From Gammaproteobacteria bacterium (GTDB taxonomy: Bacteria > Pseudomonadota > Gammaproteobacteria > Pseudomonadales > Litorivicinaceae): DNA of 31,720 nucleotides. Location of the stretch: contig PBDH01000042.1 in assembly GCA_002717305.1 (NCBI GenBank), positions 6,409 to 38,128 on the forward strand. The letters run 5' to 3'. Positions 23,829 through 31,698 of this stretch are shown here, in pieces. Position 1 is the stretch's first letter, and every line of letters starts with the position of its first letter. The position numbers and the translations under genes were made by a program. The notes under the pieces are model-generated. The model saw only the letters and a list, made by a program, of their open reading frames with translations, was not told the origin of the DNA and searched no databases.

Positions 23829-24589
23829 TGCGTTTCGCATCGCTTGGTAGTGGTAGTAAAGGAAATTGTTCCGTTGTAGCTTCCGACTCAATCTCGATAA
23901 TGGTGGATTGCGGATTTAGTTACAAAGACATGGTAACGCGATTGAAGCGGTTGGATCTCAATCCTGATGCCCTAGCTGCGATAGTAGTCACGCACGAGCA
24001 CAGCGATCATGTTAACGGTATAAAAGCGCTCTCAAATCGACACTCTATTCCTGTTTATGCATCACGCGGCACATGGATTGAGATCGGTGCTGATAACTAT
24101 AAATTTATCAACCATATCGATGGTTTATTTTCTATCGGAGATATAAATATTACGCCAATACCGGTGCCGCATGATGCGCGAGAGCCACTTCAATTTGTTT
24201 TTGGTTGTTCTGAAAAGCGATTGGGAATACTGAGCGATTTGGGTAGTCTATCCAATCGAATTTTGACGGCTTTTTCAGAACTGGACGCGGTTTCTGTTGA
24301 ATTCAATCACGATATTTCCTTACTGCAACGAGGTCCATATCCCTCGTATTTGAAAACTCGCATCTCGGGCGATTACGGTCATCTAAATAACAATCAGGCT
24401 GCGAAACTGGTCGAGCAGATTGCAAGTGATCGATTGTGCACGGTCGTGGCCTGCCACATCAGCGAAATAAATAATGAGGTTGCTTTGGTTGAAAAGGCTC
24501 TGGAGAGCGTTTTAAAAGATCGTGATATCGAATACCTTGTCGCGTCGCAGTCAGATGGATTTGGTTGGATTACTGTAGAGAGAAGATGA
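23828..24589 (+). CDS. MBL-fold metallo-hydrolase, YycJ/WalJ-like
   Basis: A 253-residue metallo-beta-lactamase fold enzyme. Metal ligands are visible in THEHSDHVNG (HxHxDH, near residue 56), DLGS near residue 137 and the late His in ACHIS. It begins with RFASLGSGSKGNCSVV, typical of the YycJ/WalJ subgroup, and has EFNHD where family members bind the second metal. YycJ proteins are 5'-exonuclease-like, and the Gram-positive member is linked to cell-wall regulation and mismatch repair; the gammaproteobacterial role is unknown. The GTG start shares a base with the bamC stop (TAGTG), and it overlaps purC. Confidence 0.85.
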   Translation: MRFASLGSGSKGNCSVVASDSISIMVDCGFSYKDMVTRLKRLDLNPDALAAIVVTHEHSDHVNGIKALSNRHSIPVYASRGTWIEIGADNYKFINHIDGLFSIGDINITPIPVPHDAREPLQFVFGCSEKRLGILSDLGSLSNRILTAFSELDAVSVEFNHDISLLQRGPYPSYLKTRISGDYGHLNNNQAAKLVEQIASDRLCTVVACHISEINNEVALVEKALESVLKDRDIEYLVASQSDGFGWITVERR

Positions 24590-25302
24590 ACGCTTTGAAA
24601 TTATTGTATCAAGGGAAGGCGAAGTCCGCGTATCTCACAGAGGACCATGATCTATTAGTCTTGAAGTTTCGAGATGATACCTCAGCTTTTGACGGTGAAA
24701 TTATCGAGCAGCTTTCAGAAAAAGGCGCCATAAATAACCAGCTTAATGCGTTCATCATGAATAAGTTGTCGGAGAATGGTGTCCCTACTCACTATGTAGA
24801 ACGGCTAAGTGCAACCGATGCGCTAGTTAAACGACTCGATATGATTCCGGTCGAGTGTGTAGTTCGAAACCGGGCGGCCGGATCAATAGTTCGTCGTCTC
24901 GGTATAGAGGAGGGTATGGCTTTCAACCAACCTCTGTTTGAGTTGTTCCTTAAAAACGATACTTTACATGACCCTATGGTGACGGAGCATCATGTCGAAG
25001 CGTTTGGTTGGGCGACTCATCATGAAATGTCACGTATGTACGAGTTGACACTCCAAACGAATACGATTTTAAAGGCAATATTCGATCAAGCAGGACTTCA
25101 ACTTGTCGATTTTAAGCTTGAATTTGGTCGTTTTCATGGAGAAATTGTTTTAGGTGACGAATTTAGTCCAGATGGGTGTCGTCTCTGGGACAAGGTGACC
25201 GGAGAGAGTAAAGACAAAGATCGTTTCAGACAAAATCTCGGTGGCGTTCTTGAGGCCTATCGTGAGGTAGCGGGCCGACTGGGTATTGTGTTGGAAAATT
25301 AG
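24586..25302 (+). CDS. purC: SAICAR synthetase
   Basis: Phosphoribosylaminoimidazole-succinocarboxamide synthase joins aspartate to CAIR with ATP in purine synthesis. The 238-residue protein starts at ATG 24586 (ATGA overlap with the MBL gene); the frame runs upstream to 24565 but ATG 24586 gives the standard N-terminus LLYQGKAKSAYLT. Other hallmarks are FRDDTSAFDG, the invariant VRNRAAGSI and DFKLEFGR. It ends the dapA operon. No convincing T-tract terminator follows. Confidence 0.96.
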   Translation: MNALKLLYQGKAKSAYLTEDHDLLVLKFRDDTSAFDGEIIEQLSEKGAINNQLNAFIMNKLSENGVPTHYVERLSATDALVKRLDMIPVECVVRNRAAGSIVRRLGIEEGMAFNQPLFELFLKNDTLHDPMVTEHHVEAFGWATHHEMSRMYELTLQTNTILKAIFDQAGLQLVDFKLEFGRFHGEIVLGDEFSPDGCRLWDKVTGESKDKDRFRQNLGGVLEAYREVAGRLGIVLEN

Positions 25303-25399
25303 GGCTAAGTGTTTGGATTTGCGGCTGGCTGTGACTTTTATTCGAGCATTCATTGATATACAAACTAGTCTGTAATCACATAAAATTGGAGTTAGTGTG

Positions 25400-25528
25400 A
25401 TGCTTGCTGACAGTCTCCAAGAGTCCTTGATCGGCTTGATTTACTGTTTAATGGGGAATCAGACTTGCATCAAAGGCATTGTTAGCCTGACAATACGGTT
25501 CTCCCGGTTTTACGGGTATCAATGGTGA
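25400..25528 (+). CDS. Possible 42-aa small protein upstream of ffs
   Basis: ATG 25400 has GGAG 8 bases upstream and leads a 42-codon frame with a hydrophobic middle (LIGLIYCLMGN). Its last few codons overlap the predicted 5' end of the SRP RNA, and its body covers the place where the ffs promoter must lie. These points argue against a conserved gene. It is listed only because the ribosome binding site is good. Confidence 0.18.
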   Translation: MLADSLQESLIGLIYCLMGNQTCIKGIVSLTIRFSRFYGYQW

Positions 25529-25639
25529 CTCTTGTCGGTCCCTTCGCAATCGGATATTTGTGAATTCCGTCAGGCCCGGAAGGGAGCAGCGGCAGCAGAT
25601 GTTTGGTGTGCCGGGGTGTGGCTGGCAGGGGTTGCTTCC
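25522..25639 (+). ncRNA. ffs: Signal recognition particle 4.5S RNA
   Basis: The conserved SRP domain IV apical region is plain at 25567-25620: GTCAGGCCCGGAAGGGAGCAG followed by GCAGATG and GTGTGCCGGGGTG, closely matching the E. coli 4.5S RNA core. The 5' strand GGTGACTCTTGTCGGT pairs with the 3' strand GCTGGCAGGGGTTGCTT to close the helix, giving about 115 nt, the bacterial short form. The ends are estimated from pairing and may be off by several bases. The RNA binds Ffh for cotranslational membrane targeting. It lies directly before dnaX, a common gammaproteobacterial arrangement. Confidence 0.9.
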
Positions 25640-25656
25640 AATCTGAAGAGGCATGC

Positions 25657-27501
25657 ATGAGTCAGCAGGTCTTGGCCAGAAAGTGGCGGCCGACTAAATT
25701 TGACGAACTAATCGGTCAAGAACACGTCCGTAAAGCTCTTACGCATGCGTTGGATTCTGGGCGGTTACATCATGCATATCTATTTAGTGGTACCAGAGGC
25801 GTCGGAAAGACTACCATCGCTAGAATCCTCGCAAGATGTCTAAATTGTGAACGTGGCGTGTCATCAACACCTTGCGGAGAATGTGGTATTTGCAACGCAA
25901 TTTCACAGAATCGATTTATAGATCTTCTTGAAGTTGACGCGGCTAGTCGCACCAAAGTGGAGGATACTCGCGAGCTCCTTGAAAATGTGAGCTATGCGCC
26001 GAACCAGGGGCGCTTCAAGGTATACCTCATTGACGAAGTTCACATGCTATCGACGCACTCCTTCAATGCATTGTTGAAGACACTTGAAGAACCTCCTGCT
26101 CATGTTGTGTTTCTATTGGCAACAACTGACCCTCAGAAACTGCTCCCGACTGTCTTGTCACGATGTTTGCAGTTCCATTTGAGGGATCTGAGCCCAATCG
26201 TTTTGGAATCTCACCTTGAATACGTTCTCAACGAAGAAAATACGACGTTTGAAAAAGATGCACTGTGGCATCTCGCGAAGGCCGGTAGGGGATCCGTGCG
26301 TGACTCGATGACACTACTAGATCAGGCCATTGCTCACGGAGCTGGATCAGTTCTAACCGATAACGTTGTGGAGATGCTTGGTACGCAGGGTATTTCAGAA
26401 ATACCGATGTTATTGTCTGAAATTGCTAAAGGTGAGGCTTCACAAGCGATTACGCGAGTTAATAAGTTATCTAGTGAATCGCCGGACTGGATGGCGTTAG
26501 TTAGCAGTATGCAAGAGATACTTCATCAGGTTGCAATCGCACAGGTGGCTGATCACGGTAGTGATCATCTCTCCCCCAACGAAAGAAAAGCAGTGCGTGA
26601 TTTGGCTTCTTTAATGTCACCCGAGTTCATTCAGCTTGCGTATCAGTTTTCATTAACTGGATATCGAGATCTGCCGCTAGCGTCTGATGGACGAGCAGCG
26701 TTCGAAATGCTTGTGCTGAGGATGATTGCATTTCGGCCAGCAAAGAGAGGAGAAATGATAGGTACTCCTCAGGCACCACAAGCTGGTTCTGATTGTGATC
26801 AAAAGCCTGAGCCTGAGCCGAGTGCGTTGGATAACGTTATTCAAAAAAATACGGTAAATCCTTCGGTATCAGATGCACAGTCGAGATTTATAGATGAGAC
26901 CCCCATCAGGGAGCCTGATATTGATGAGAACTCGATACCTTCATCGAATCATCGTAGTGAGGACGATGCTTCAGTATTGGCGTCGGCGCATAAGATTTCT
27001 GAGGTTAGCTCAATGATATCGTCCTCAACTGAGAAAACACTAGACAGGGATTCTTTTCCAGACGACTTATATAAACAATTTGAGTCTCAGTCCAAATTAT
27101 CGTTTACCCCAGAATTATGGATCGTTGAGACTCAATTTCTTGATCTACAGGGAATGACAGCCTCTTTGTTAAATCAAACAAATCTCGTTTCTGCGACCGA
27201 GGATGAAGTGGTACTAGCTTCAAACTCACATACAGAGTCATTACTCAATGAGTTGCACCGCCGACGGATTACTGAGGCTTTCGCAAAGCACTTAGGCCAC
27301 GCACCGAAGATCGTAATAGAGATCCGTGAGATATTAGGCGAGACCCCGGAATTATACCGTGCTCGTATCAAAAAAGAGCGTCTTGAACTAGCCAAGAAAC
27401 AATTTGGGCAAGACTCTTTTGTTAGAGCCCTAACTGAACGATTTAACGCATCGATACCCTTAGAAACTATTCAACCAAGAGATGGAGATAGCCATGTTTG
27501 A
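25657..27501 (+). CDS. dnaX: DNA polymerase III subunits gamma/tau
   Basis: Clamp-loader ATPase of the replisome, 614 residues. The N-terminus shows VLARKWRPTKFDELIGQ, Walker A GTRGVGKTT (45-53), the zinc module Cys64/73/76/79, Walker B DEVH (126-129) and the sensor 1 segment LATTDPQKLL; domain III ends near residue 365. A Ser/Glu/Asp/Pro-rich linker (about 370-480) leads to a C-terminal tau domain. ATG 25657 has GAGG upstream and starts at the conserved residues; the frame also runs upstream to 25603 but that part lies inside the SRP RNA. An A7 run at codons 396-398 is a candidate frameshift site for a shorter gamma form. Overlaps ybaB. Confidence 0.95.
   Translation: MSQQVLARKWRPTKFDELIGQEHVRKALTHALDSGRLHHAYLFSGTRGVGKTTIARILARCLNCERGVSSTPCGECGICNAISQNRFIDLLEVDAASRTKVEDTRELLENVSYAPNQGRFKVYLIDEVHMLSTHSFNALLKTLEEPPAHVVFLLATTDPQKLLPTVLSRCLQFHLRDLSPIVLESHLEYVLNEENTTFEKDALWHLAKAGRGSVRDSMTLLDQAIAHGAGSVLTDNVVEMLGTQGISEIPMLLSEIAKGEASQAITRVNKLSSESPDWMALVSSMQEILHQVAIAQVADHGSDHLSPNERKAVRDLASLMSPEFIQLAYQFSLTGYRDLPLASDGRAAFEMLVLRMIAFRPAKRGEMIGTPQAPQAGSDCDQKPEPEPSALDNVIQKNTVNPSVSDAQSRFIDETPIREPDIDENSIPSSNHRSEDDASVLASAHKISEVSSMISSSTEKTLDRDSFPDDLYKQFESQSKLSFTPELWIVETQFLDLQGMTASLLNQTNLVSATEDEVVLASNSHTESLLNELHRRRITEAFAKHLGHAPKIVIEIREILGETPELYRARIKKERLELAKKQFGQDSFVRALTERFNASIPLETIQPRDGDSHV
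26842..26897 (+). other. Candidate -1 frameshift site in dnaX giving a gamma-like product
   Basis: In-frame codons CAA-AAA-AAT form the heptamer A AAA AAT (26844-26850) inside a run of seven As. A -1 slip would add 15 codons and stop at TGA 26895-26897, giving about 413 residues, close to the 431-residue E. coli gamma. The site is in the linker after domain III, where E. coli dnaX slips at A AAA AAG. No strong downstream stem or upstream Shine-Dalgarno stimulator is seen, and A AAA AAT is a weaker slip site. Confidence 0.35.
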
Positions 27502-27823
27502 CGGTCCATTACAGGAAATGATGAAGCAGGCTCAGAAAGTTGCTGATCAGATGAAGGAAGCACAATCTAAGTTGTTGGAGCAGGAAGTGCAGGGTGAATC
27601 GGGTGCAGGTCTTGTATCGGTGACCCTAAATGGGCAGGGTGATTGCAAGTGTGTTGATATTAATCCCAACGTACTAGCTGATGAGCCTTCCATTGTTGGA
27701 GAATTGGTGGCCTCTGCAATAAACGACGCAAATAAGAAACTAGAAACGATGAGGCAAGAATCTATGGGAAACCTAACCCAAGGTCTTAACTTACCCCCGG
27801 GATTTAAATTCCCGTTTTCATGA
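27494..27823 (+). CDS. ybaB: YbaB/EbfC family nucleoid-associated protein
   Basis: A 109-residue DNA-binding protein of the YbaB/EbfC family, forming tweezer-like dimers on DNA. Typical wording: FDGPLQEMMKQAQKVADQMKEAQ at the N-terminal helix, then VSVTLNGQGDCKCVDINPNVL and LVASAINDANKK. ATG 27494 has GGAG 6 bases before it and overlaps the dnaX stop by 8 bp; an ATG at 27482 is less well placed. Lies in the conserved dnaX-ybaB-recR operon; its stop overlaps recR (ATGA). Confidence 0.95.
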   Translation: MFDGPLQEMMKQAQKVADQMKEAQSKLLEQEVQGESGAGLVSVTLNGQGDCKCVDINPNVLADEPSIVGELVASAINDANKKLETMRQESMGNLTQGLNLPPGFKFPFS

Positions 27824-28419
27824 GTATTTCGCCACTTTTACAAGATCTTGAGAGTGCCCTCCGGTGCCTGCCGGGTGTCGGTCCACGATCAGCCGCTCGT
27901 ATGGCGCTTCATCTACTCGAGAGAGATCGCAATAGAGGGCTTAATCTGGCAGAAAATCTTCGAAAAGCGCTCTTAGAAATTCAGCATTGCGAGTGTTGTC
28001 GTAACCTGACTGAAATCCAGCCATGCCGGATTTGTCAAGATGAGTCTAGAGATCAAAACTTACTATGTGTGGTTGCATCCCCAAGTGACATTCTCGCAAT
28101 TGAACAGTCAGGTTTGTTTGGGGGCCGCTACCACTGCCTCGCGGGTTTGTTAAGTCCTCTTGAGGGTCTTGGTCCCCAAGAAATTGGCCTGGCTACGTTG
28201 TTTGACCGAGCGCAAAGAGAAAAGCCTAGCGAATGTTTAGTGGCCCTGGCGTCCACCGTCGAAGGCGAGGCAACCACACATCAAATAGTAATTGGGCTCG
28301 GGGACTCTATTTGTGTTACCCGCCTCGCGCAGGGGGTTCCCGTCGGCGGTGAATTGGATCATCTTGATATCTCAACGCTTTCTCAGGCACTAGCTTCGCG
28401 CACCGAGGTTCAGCGTTGA
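27820..28419 (+). CDS. recR: Recombination mediator protein RecR
   Basis: The 199-residue protein works with RecF and RecO to load RecA at single-strand gaps. It shows the helix-hairpin-helix near the N-terminus (LPGVGPRSAARMALHLL), the zinc finger CECCRN...CRIC (residues about 57-72), the Toprim domain beginning LLCVVASPSDILAIE with ALASTVEGEATTHQI, and the C-terminal LAQGVPVGGELDHLD. Normal length. It starts within an ATGA overlap with ybaB and ends in a TTGA overlap with rnd. Confidence 0.97.
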   Translation: MSISPLLQDLESALRCLPGVGPRSAARMALHLLERDRNRGLNLAENLRKALLEIQHCECCRNLTEIQPCRICQDESRDQNLLCVVASPSDILAIEQSGLFGGRYHCLAGLLSPLEGLGPQEIGLATLFDRAQREKPSECLVALASTVEGEATTHQIVIGLGDSICVTRLAQGVPVGGELDHLDISTLSQALASRTEVQR

Positions 28420-29504
28420 CGGTTTTAAATTGGATCGATCAACAGGCTGCTCTAGATAATCTGATAGGCCTCATTTCAGAGTCACCTGTAATCACTCTAG
28501 ATACAGAATTTGTGCGCGTTTCAACTTTTCACCCCAAGCCGGGTCTTATTCAAATAGGTGTAAAATCAAGAGCTTTTTTAATTGACCCGCTCGTCGGTTT
28601 AGATCTAGAGCAATTAGGTAATCTCCTAAGTGGCCGTGTCACATCAATATTGCATGCCGCTCAAGAAGATTATGAGGTGTTATTTCGACTTACAGGACAG
28701 CTTCTTGGTCTTGCGTTTGATACGCAGATTGCTTACGCGCTACTTAACGCAAAAATCTCGCCGAGTTTATCCACTCTTGCGTCCGAACTACTGGGCAAAG
28801 AGATTTCTAAACAAGAAACTCGTTCAGATTGGACGCGTCGTCCGTTGTCAAATGCCCAGTGTCAATACGCTAAGGCTGACGTGTTAGTGCTCGAGCCATT
28901 GTATGAGATTCTATTAGAGCAACTCGAGAAGGCTGGTCGACTGGACTGGATGCATGAGGAAATGCAGTTGATTAGAGATCGGACTACTTCGATTCTGGTA
29001 GATGGCGATTTCGAAATGCAAATTCATAAATTTGGTAATGCGTGGCGGTTAAGCCCATCAGGAATGTCGAGGTTGGTGCACCTGGTGGAATGGCGTGAAA
29101 AGACAGCTCGCCGATTTGATAGACCAAGGAAGCAGGTCTTGAGTGATCAATCGGTATTTTCTTTGGCCACGTCAGGCGATATTGGTCGCCATCATCAATT
29201 AGTTAGTGAGCATGGTTTGAGTGATAAACAAGCGGGTCGATATCGCGAGCAATTAAAGTCGGTGATTGAATATGCTACGGGTACTGAGCCTGTTGAGCCA
29301 CCGCCGCCGCCCTTATCAAAGCATTTAAAAGAGGTGTTCAAGGAGCGACAATCTCAAGTTGAAGATATTGCTCAAGGGTTAGGAATTGCTCCGGAAATGC
29401 TTGTGAAAAAGCGACAAATTGTGGCTTCACTGGACGGTCGCGAATGGAGGCCGTCAGGATGGCGCAAAGTAGTTTTGGAGGATGTGTTTCATGCGTGTGG
29501 TTGA
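28416..29504 (+). CDS. rnd: Ribonuclease D
   Basis: A 3'-5' exoribonuclease trimming tRNA precursors. The 362-residue protein has the DEDDy exonuclease motifs DTEFVR (about residue 29), HAAQEDYEVL (about 79) and YAKADVLVL (about 147-155), then an HRDC region (about 215-290) and a C-terminal helical domain with IAQGLGIAPEMLVKKRQI. It begins at TTG 28416 in a TTGA overlap with recR; no ATG gives a better start. Its 3' end overlaps ycgL by 14 bp. The joining of the dnaX-ybaB-recR and rnd-ycgL pairs into one run suggests a single operon. Confidence 0.94.
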   Translation: MTVLNWIDQQAALDNLIGLISESPVITLDTEFVRVSTFHPKPGLIQIGVKSRAFLIDPLVGLDLEQLGNLLSGRVTSILHAAQEDYEVLFRLTGQLLGLAFDTQIAYALLNAKISPSLSTLASELLGKEISKQETRSDWTRRPLSNAQCQYAKADVLVLEPLYEILLEQLEKAGRLDWMHEEMQLIRDRTTSILVDGDFEMQIHKFGNAWRLSPSGMSRLVHLVEWREKTARRFDRPRKQVLSDQSVFSLATSGDIGRHHQLVSEHGLSDKQAGRYREQLKSVIEYATGTEPVEPPPPPLSKHLKEVFKERQSQVEDIAQGLGIAPEMLVKKRQIVASLDGREWRPSGWRKVVLEDVFHACG

Positions 29505-29811
29505 AGTTTTTAAAGGTAGCAAACGTAAAGAGATGTATCTTTTTGTAGACCAAAAAGAGGGATTAAAATCAGTTCCTGAGGATCTACTAGCCACATTCGG
29601 TCATCCGGAATCAGTGATGATTCTTCCTCTAACCGATTCCAAAAAATTGGCACGTGTTACGGCGTTTGACGTTCTTGAGTCGATTGAGAAGCAGGGCTAT
29701 TTCTTACAGATGCCCCCCGCACCGGAAGCATTAGCTGAGGCTCAAATTAGTGCGATGGTAACCGCAGAGGAGGAGTTGACTAACGCTCAAAATGAGCAAC
29801 CAGATCACTAA
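29491..29811 (+). CDS. ycgL: YcgL domain protein
   Basis: A 106-residue protein of the YcgL family (former DUF709), found in gammaproteobacteria and usually after rnd or minD. Visible: VFKGSKRKEMYLFVD, VPEDLLATFGHPESVMIL and GYFLQMPP. The function is not known to me. ATG 29491 is preceded by GGAGG with 9-base spacing; ATG 29482 is too close to it. The 3' 81 bp overlap the coding end of the MFS gene on the minus strand, including the low-complexity acidic tail (AEEELTNAQNEQPDH). Confidence 0.9.
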   Translation: MRVVEVFKGSKRKEMYLFVDQKEGLKSVPEDLLATFGHPESVMILPLTDSKKLARVTAFDVLESIEKQGYFLQMPPAPEALAEAQISAMVTAEEELTNAQNEQPDH

Positions 29812-30888
29812 GGGCAAGCCAAGAAGCCCGACGGTAAGGATCGACGTAATCGCTGCAAGAATAATCATACAGGCATTTGCTATGTTATTTACTGCGATCC
29901 TGTTTGCGACAACTGTTAGGTCGTCTTGGAGCAGTGTGTATAGAGGTAAAGCAAGAAAACCTCCACCAGCACTTGTCAAAATTAGGCCTATTGAAGCAGC
30001 TGTGTGGTTCGATATTTGAATCAAAAGGCTGCCTACTACCATTGCGAGAGCACCAAGAAAGATTCTTCGAACTAAATCTTGTTGTTTTAACAAAACACCA
30101 ATAATTGCCCCGAGTATTATGCCGAGAACGAAATAACTGAGTAATGTTCCAATAGACTGTGGTGGTAAATGCCAGATATCTACAGCCAAGATCGGCAGAT
30201 GTGTTAGCCACACAGAGCCAACTCCCCAAAACCCGCTCAGACACCAAATCGCGGACATTGATCGTTGATCTTTTCTTTGTCGATTGATTAGCTCAACTAA
30301 GGACTCTTGTACACTTTCTGAGCAGCCTTGAAGAGCGGGCAACAGGAAAATTCCAAAGCAACCAGTGACTGCTAAGACGACTATCAGACAGATTAATAGG
30401 TAGGGCGATGATACGATCCAATCAGCGGCCAAAACGGTTCCAGCAAGTATTGCAATGAAGGTCGCTGTCTCCATCCACGCATTTCGGTCTAAGATTTTGT
30501 TCGGATTGCTCAGTCGGGGAATAAGGGCGTATTTCAATGGCCCAATGAGCGCCGATTGGATGCCAAACCCCGCAACGCAGACAAGTAAAATCCAGCCAAT
30601 CTCGTTTGCAATTGCAAAACAGGCGATCAATGCAATCGCAAGTTCTATTAGTTTCAAGGTAAATAACCACTGCTTAGGGGGTTGTTTATTTGCTCTAAAT
30701 GCCGCAAAACCGGCGAAAAAAACGAAGGGTAAGATAAAACATAGGGCAGCGATATTTGCTAAAACAACCGGGTCGAATCCAAACAGATCCCAAGATAGCG
30801 CAGTAATTGCTACAACAAATGCTGTTTTCACTAAATTATCGTTGGTAGCTCCGGCGATCATAGTCAGCAAAAGACCGGCAAAACCCAA
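29731..30888 (-). CDS. MFS transporter, LplT/Aas-like (lysophospholipid transporter family)
   Basis: About 385 residues with 11-12 hydrophobic segments. TNDNLVKTAFVV near the N-terminus and GPLKYALIPRLSNPNKILDRNAWMETATFIAI (landmarks GPLKY and NAWMEA-like) match LplT and the MFS half of Aas-type proteins, which flip lysophospholipids across the inner membrane for re-acylation. No acyltransferase gene is adjacent. TTG 30888 is the first standard start in frame, but GGAGG (30908-30912) is placed 7 bases before an in-frame CTG at 30900, so CTG may be the real start. The C-terminal 27 codons overlap ycgL antiparallel, so the exact end of one of the two may be unusual. Confidence 0.78.
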   Translation of the reverse strand: MGFAGLLLTMIAGATNDNLVKTAFVVAITALSWDLFGFDPVVLANIAALCFILPFVFFAGFAAFRANKQPPKQWLFTLKLIELAIALIACFAIANEIGWILLVCVAGFGIQSALIGPLKYALIPRLSNPNKILDRNAWMETATFIAILAGTVLAADWIVSSPYLLICLIVVLAVTGCFGIFLLPALQGCSESVQESLVELINRQRKDQRSMSAIWCLSGFWGVGSVWLTHLPILAVDIWHLPPQSIGTLLSYFVLGIILGAIIGVLLKQQDLVRRIFLGALAMVVGSLLIQISNHTAASIGLILTSAGGGFLALPLYTLLQDDLTVVANRIAVNNIANACMIILAAITSILTVGLLGLPLVIWLLILSVSQLLLCGYHRTNLSLS

Positions 30889-31087
30889 ATTAGTCTTCAG
30901 GTTGGAGCCTCCGCGAATTTGAGAGCGCAGTAAAAATTTCTTTAAAACCGTGGCCTTTGATTACGGTGGTTTTACAGCGATCTAAAGTTGTAAGTTGTTG
31001 GTTTGATTTCAAGAGTCAATCTCTTGCTCTAACAATTTGCCATTTTGACAAACCTCTGTTTCAGGTCAATAGGGTGATTTTGTTGCG

Positions 31088-31128
31088 TTGCAAAAAATTG
31101 ATGGTATTTTTATTGTATCGTGCAACAC
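31088..31128 (+). promoter_or_regulatory. Promoter and TGC-rich dyad before the split HHH gene
   Basis: TTGCAA (31088-31093) and TATTGT (31111-31116) are separated by exactly 17 bp. TGTTGCGTTGCAA overlaps the -35, and the reverse-complement half GTGCAAC (31120-31126) sits at the expected transcription start, so an operator dyad may overlap the promoter. From memory, similar TGC-rich sites occur before phasin genes controlled by PhaR; that link is speculative. Confidence 0.4.
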
Positions 31129-31152
31129 CAAATAGAGACAGCTGGAGGTTGT

Positions 31153-31597
31153 ATGTATCAAATCGATACGTCACTAACCCTTTTTGCGTTTTAGGCAGAT
31201 GGAGGGAATGCTTGCTCAATCGAACGCTTTATTTGTAAAAATGATTGGTGACACCATTGCATTAAACCGAGCGATTCTGAACTTCGAGGCGGTGAAACTG
31301 ACACCTGACGATAATCTTGAATGGATGTTTCCAATCATTAAGACCGCTACTTAAAAGAGTGCAACGAAAAGGCCTGAGCAGGTTCAGATTGTGAGTGTGA
31401 TAGCGCAAATATCCGCGCTCAAGGACGATTTAAAATTGATTAAAGGGGACAGCCCTGAATTTGAGAAGAAATTGCAGGATGTTGGGATCACATCGTTCGA
31501 ACAAATTGCCAATTTATCTGATCTGCAAATTGCGGATCTCGAGACGGATATCTTGCAATTCACTGGTCGCATGAAGCGAGATTACTCCGTCATTTAA
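31153..31597 (+). pseudogene. Split gene for a small helical protein with C-terminal helix-hairpin-helix domain
   Basis: ATG 31153 has a strong GGAGG at 31144-31148, but its frame stops at TAG 31192 after 13 codons (MYQIDTSLTLFAF). A second frame from ATG 31199 reads EGMLAQSNALFVKMIGDTIALN... to TAA 31352, and continues in the same frame from GTG 31391 to 31597. The last part, DDLKLIKGDSPEFEKKL...GITSFEQIANLSD...FTGRMKRD, matches the HHH_5 domain found at the C-terminus of many small proteins, including some phasin-associated ones. A one-base insertion near 31187-31191 plus one substitution to TAA would explain it. Alternatively it is three cistrons: ATG 31199 is only 5 bases after the TAG, close enough for reinitiation. 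The N-terminus looks weakly phasin-like (MYQID). Confidence 0.62.
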
Positions 31598-31682
31598 GCT
31601 GAGTAGTTGGTGAAGAAATGAAGTGACAGTTTTCTTTCGAGCCCTTGTATTCGCCGGGTAAATTCTTGGCGTTATGTGGTCT

Positions 31683-31698
31683 TGATCCGACCGGATCA
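31683..31698. repeat. Interrupted palindrome TGATCCG-AC-CGGATCA
   Basis: Perfect 7-bp arms separated by two bases, 86 bp after the split gene and near the window end. The loop is too short for a good RNA hairpin and no T tract follows, so a protein-binding dyad for a gene beyond the window is more likely than a terminator. Confidence 0.3.

Noticed and set aside
25603..25656. Upstream extension of dnaX
   Set aside because: These bases are the 3' strand of the SRP RNA; the conserved DnaX N-terminus begins at ATG 25657.
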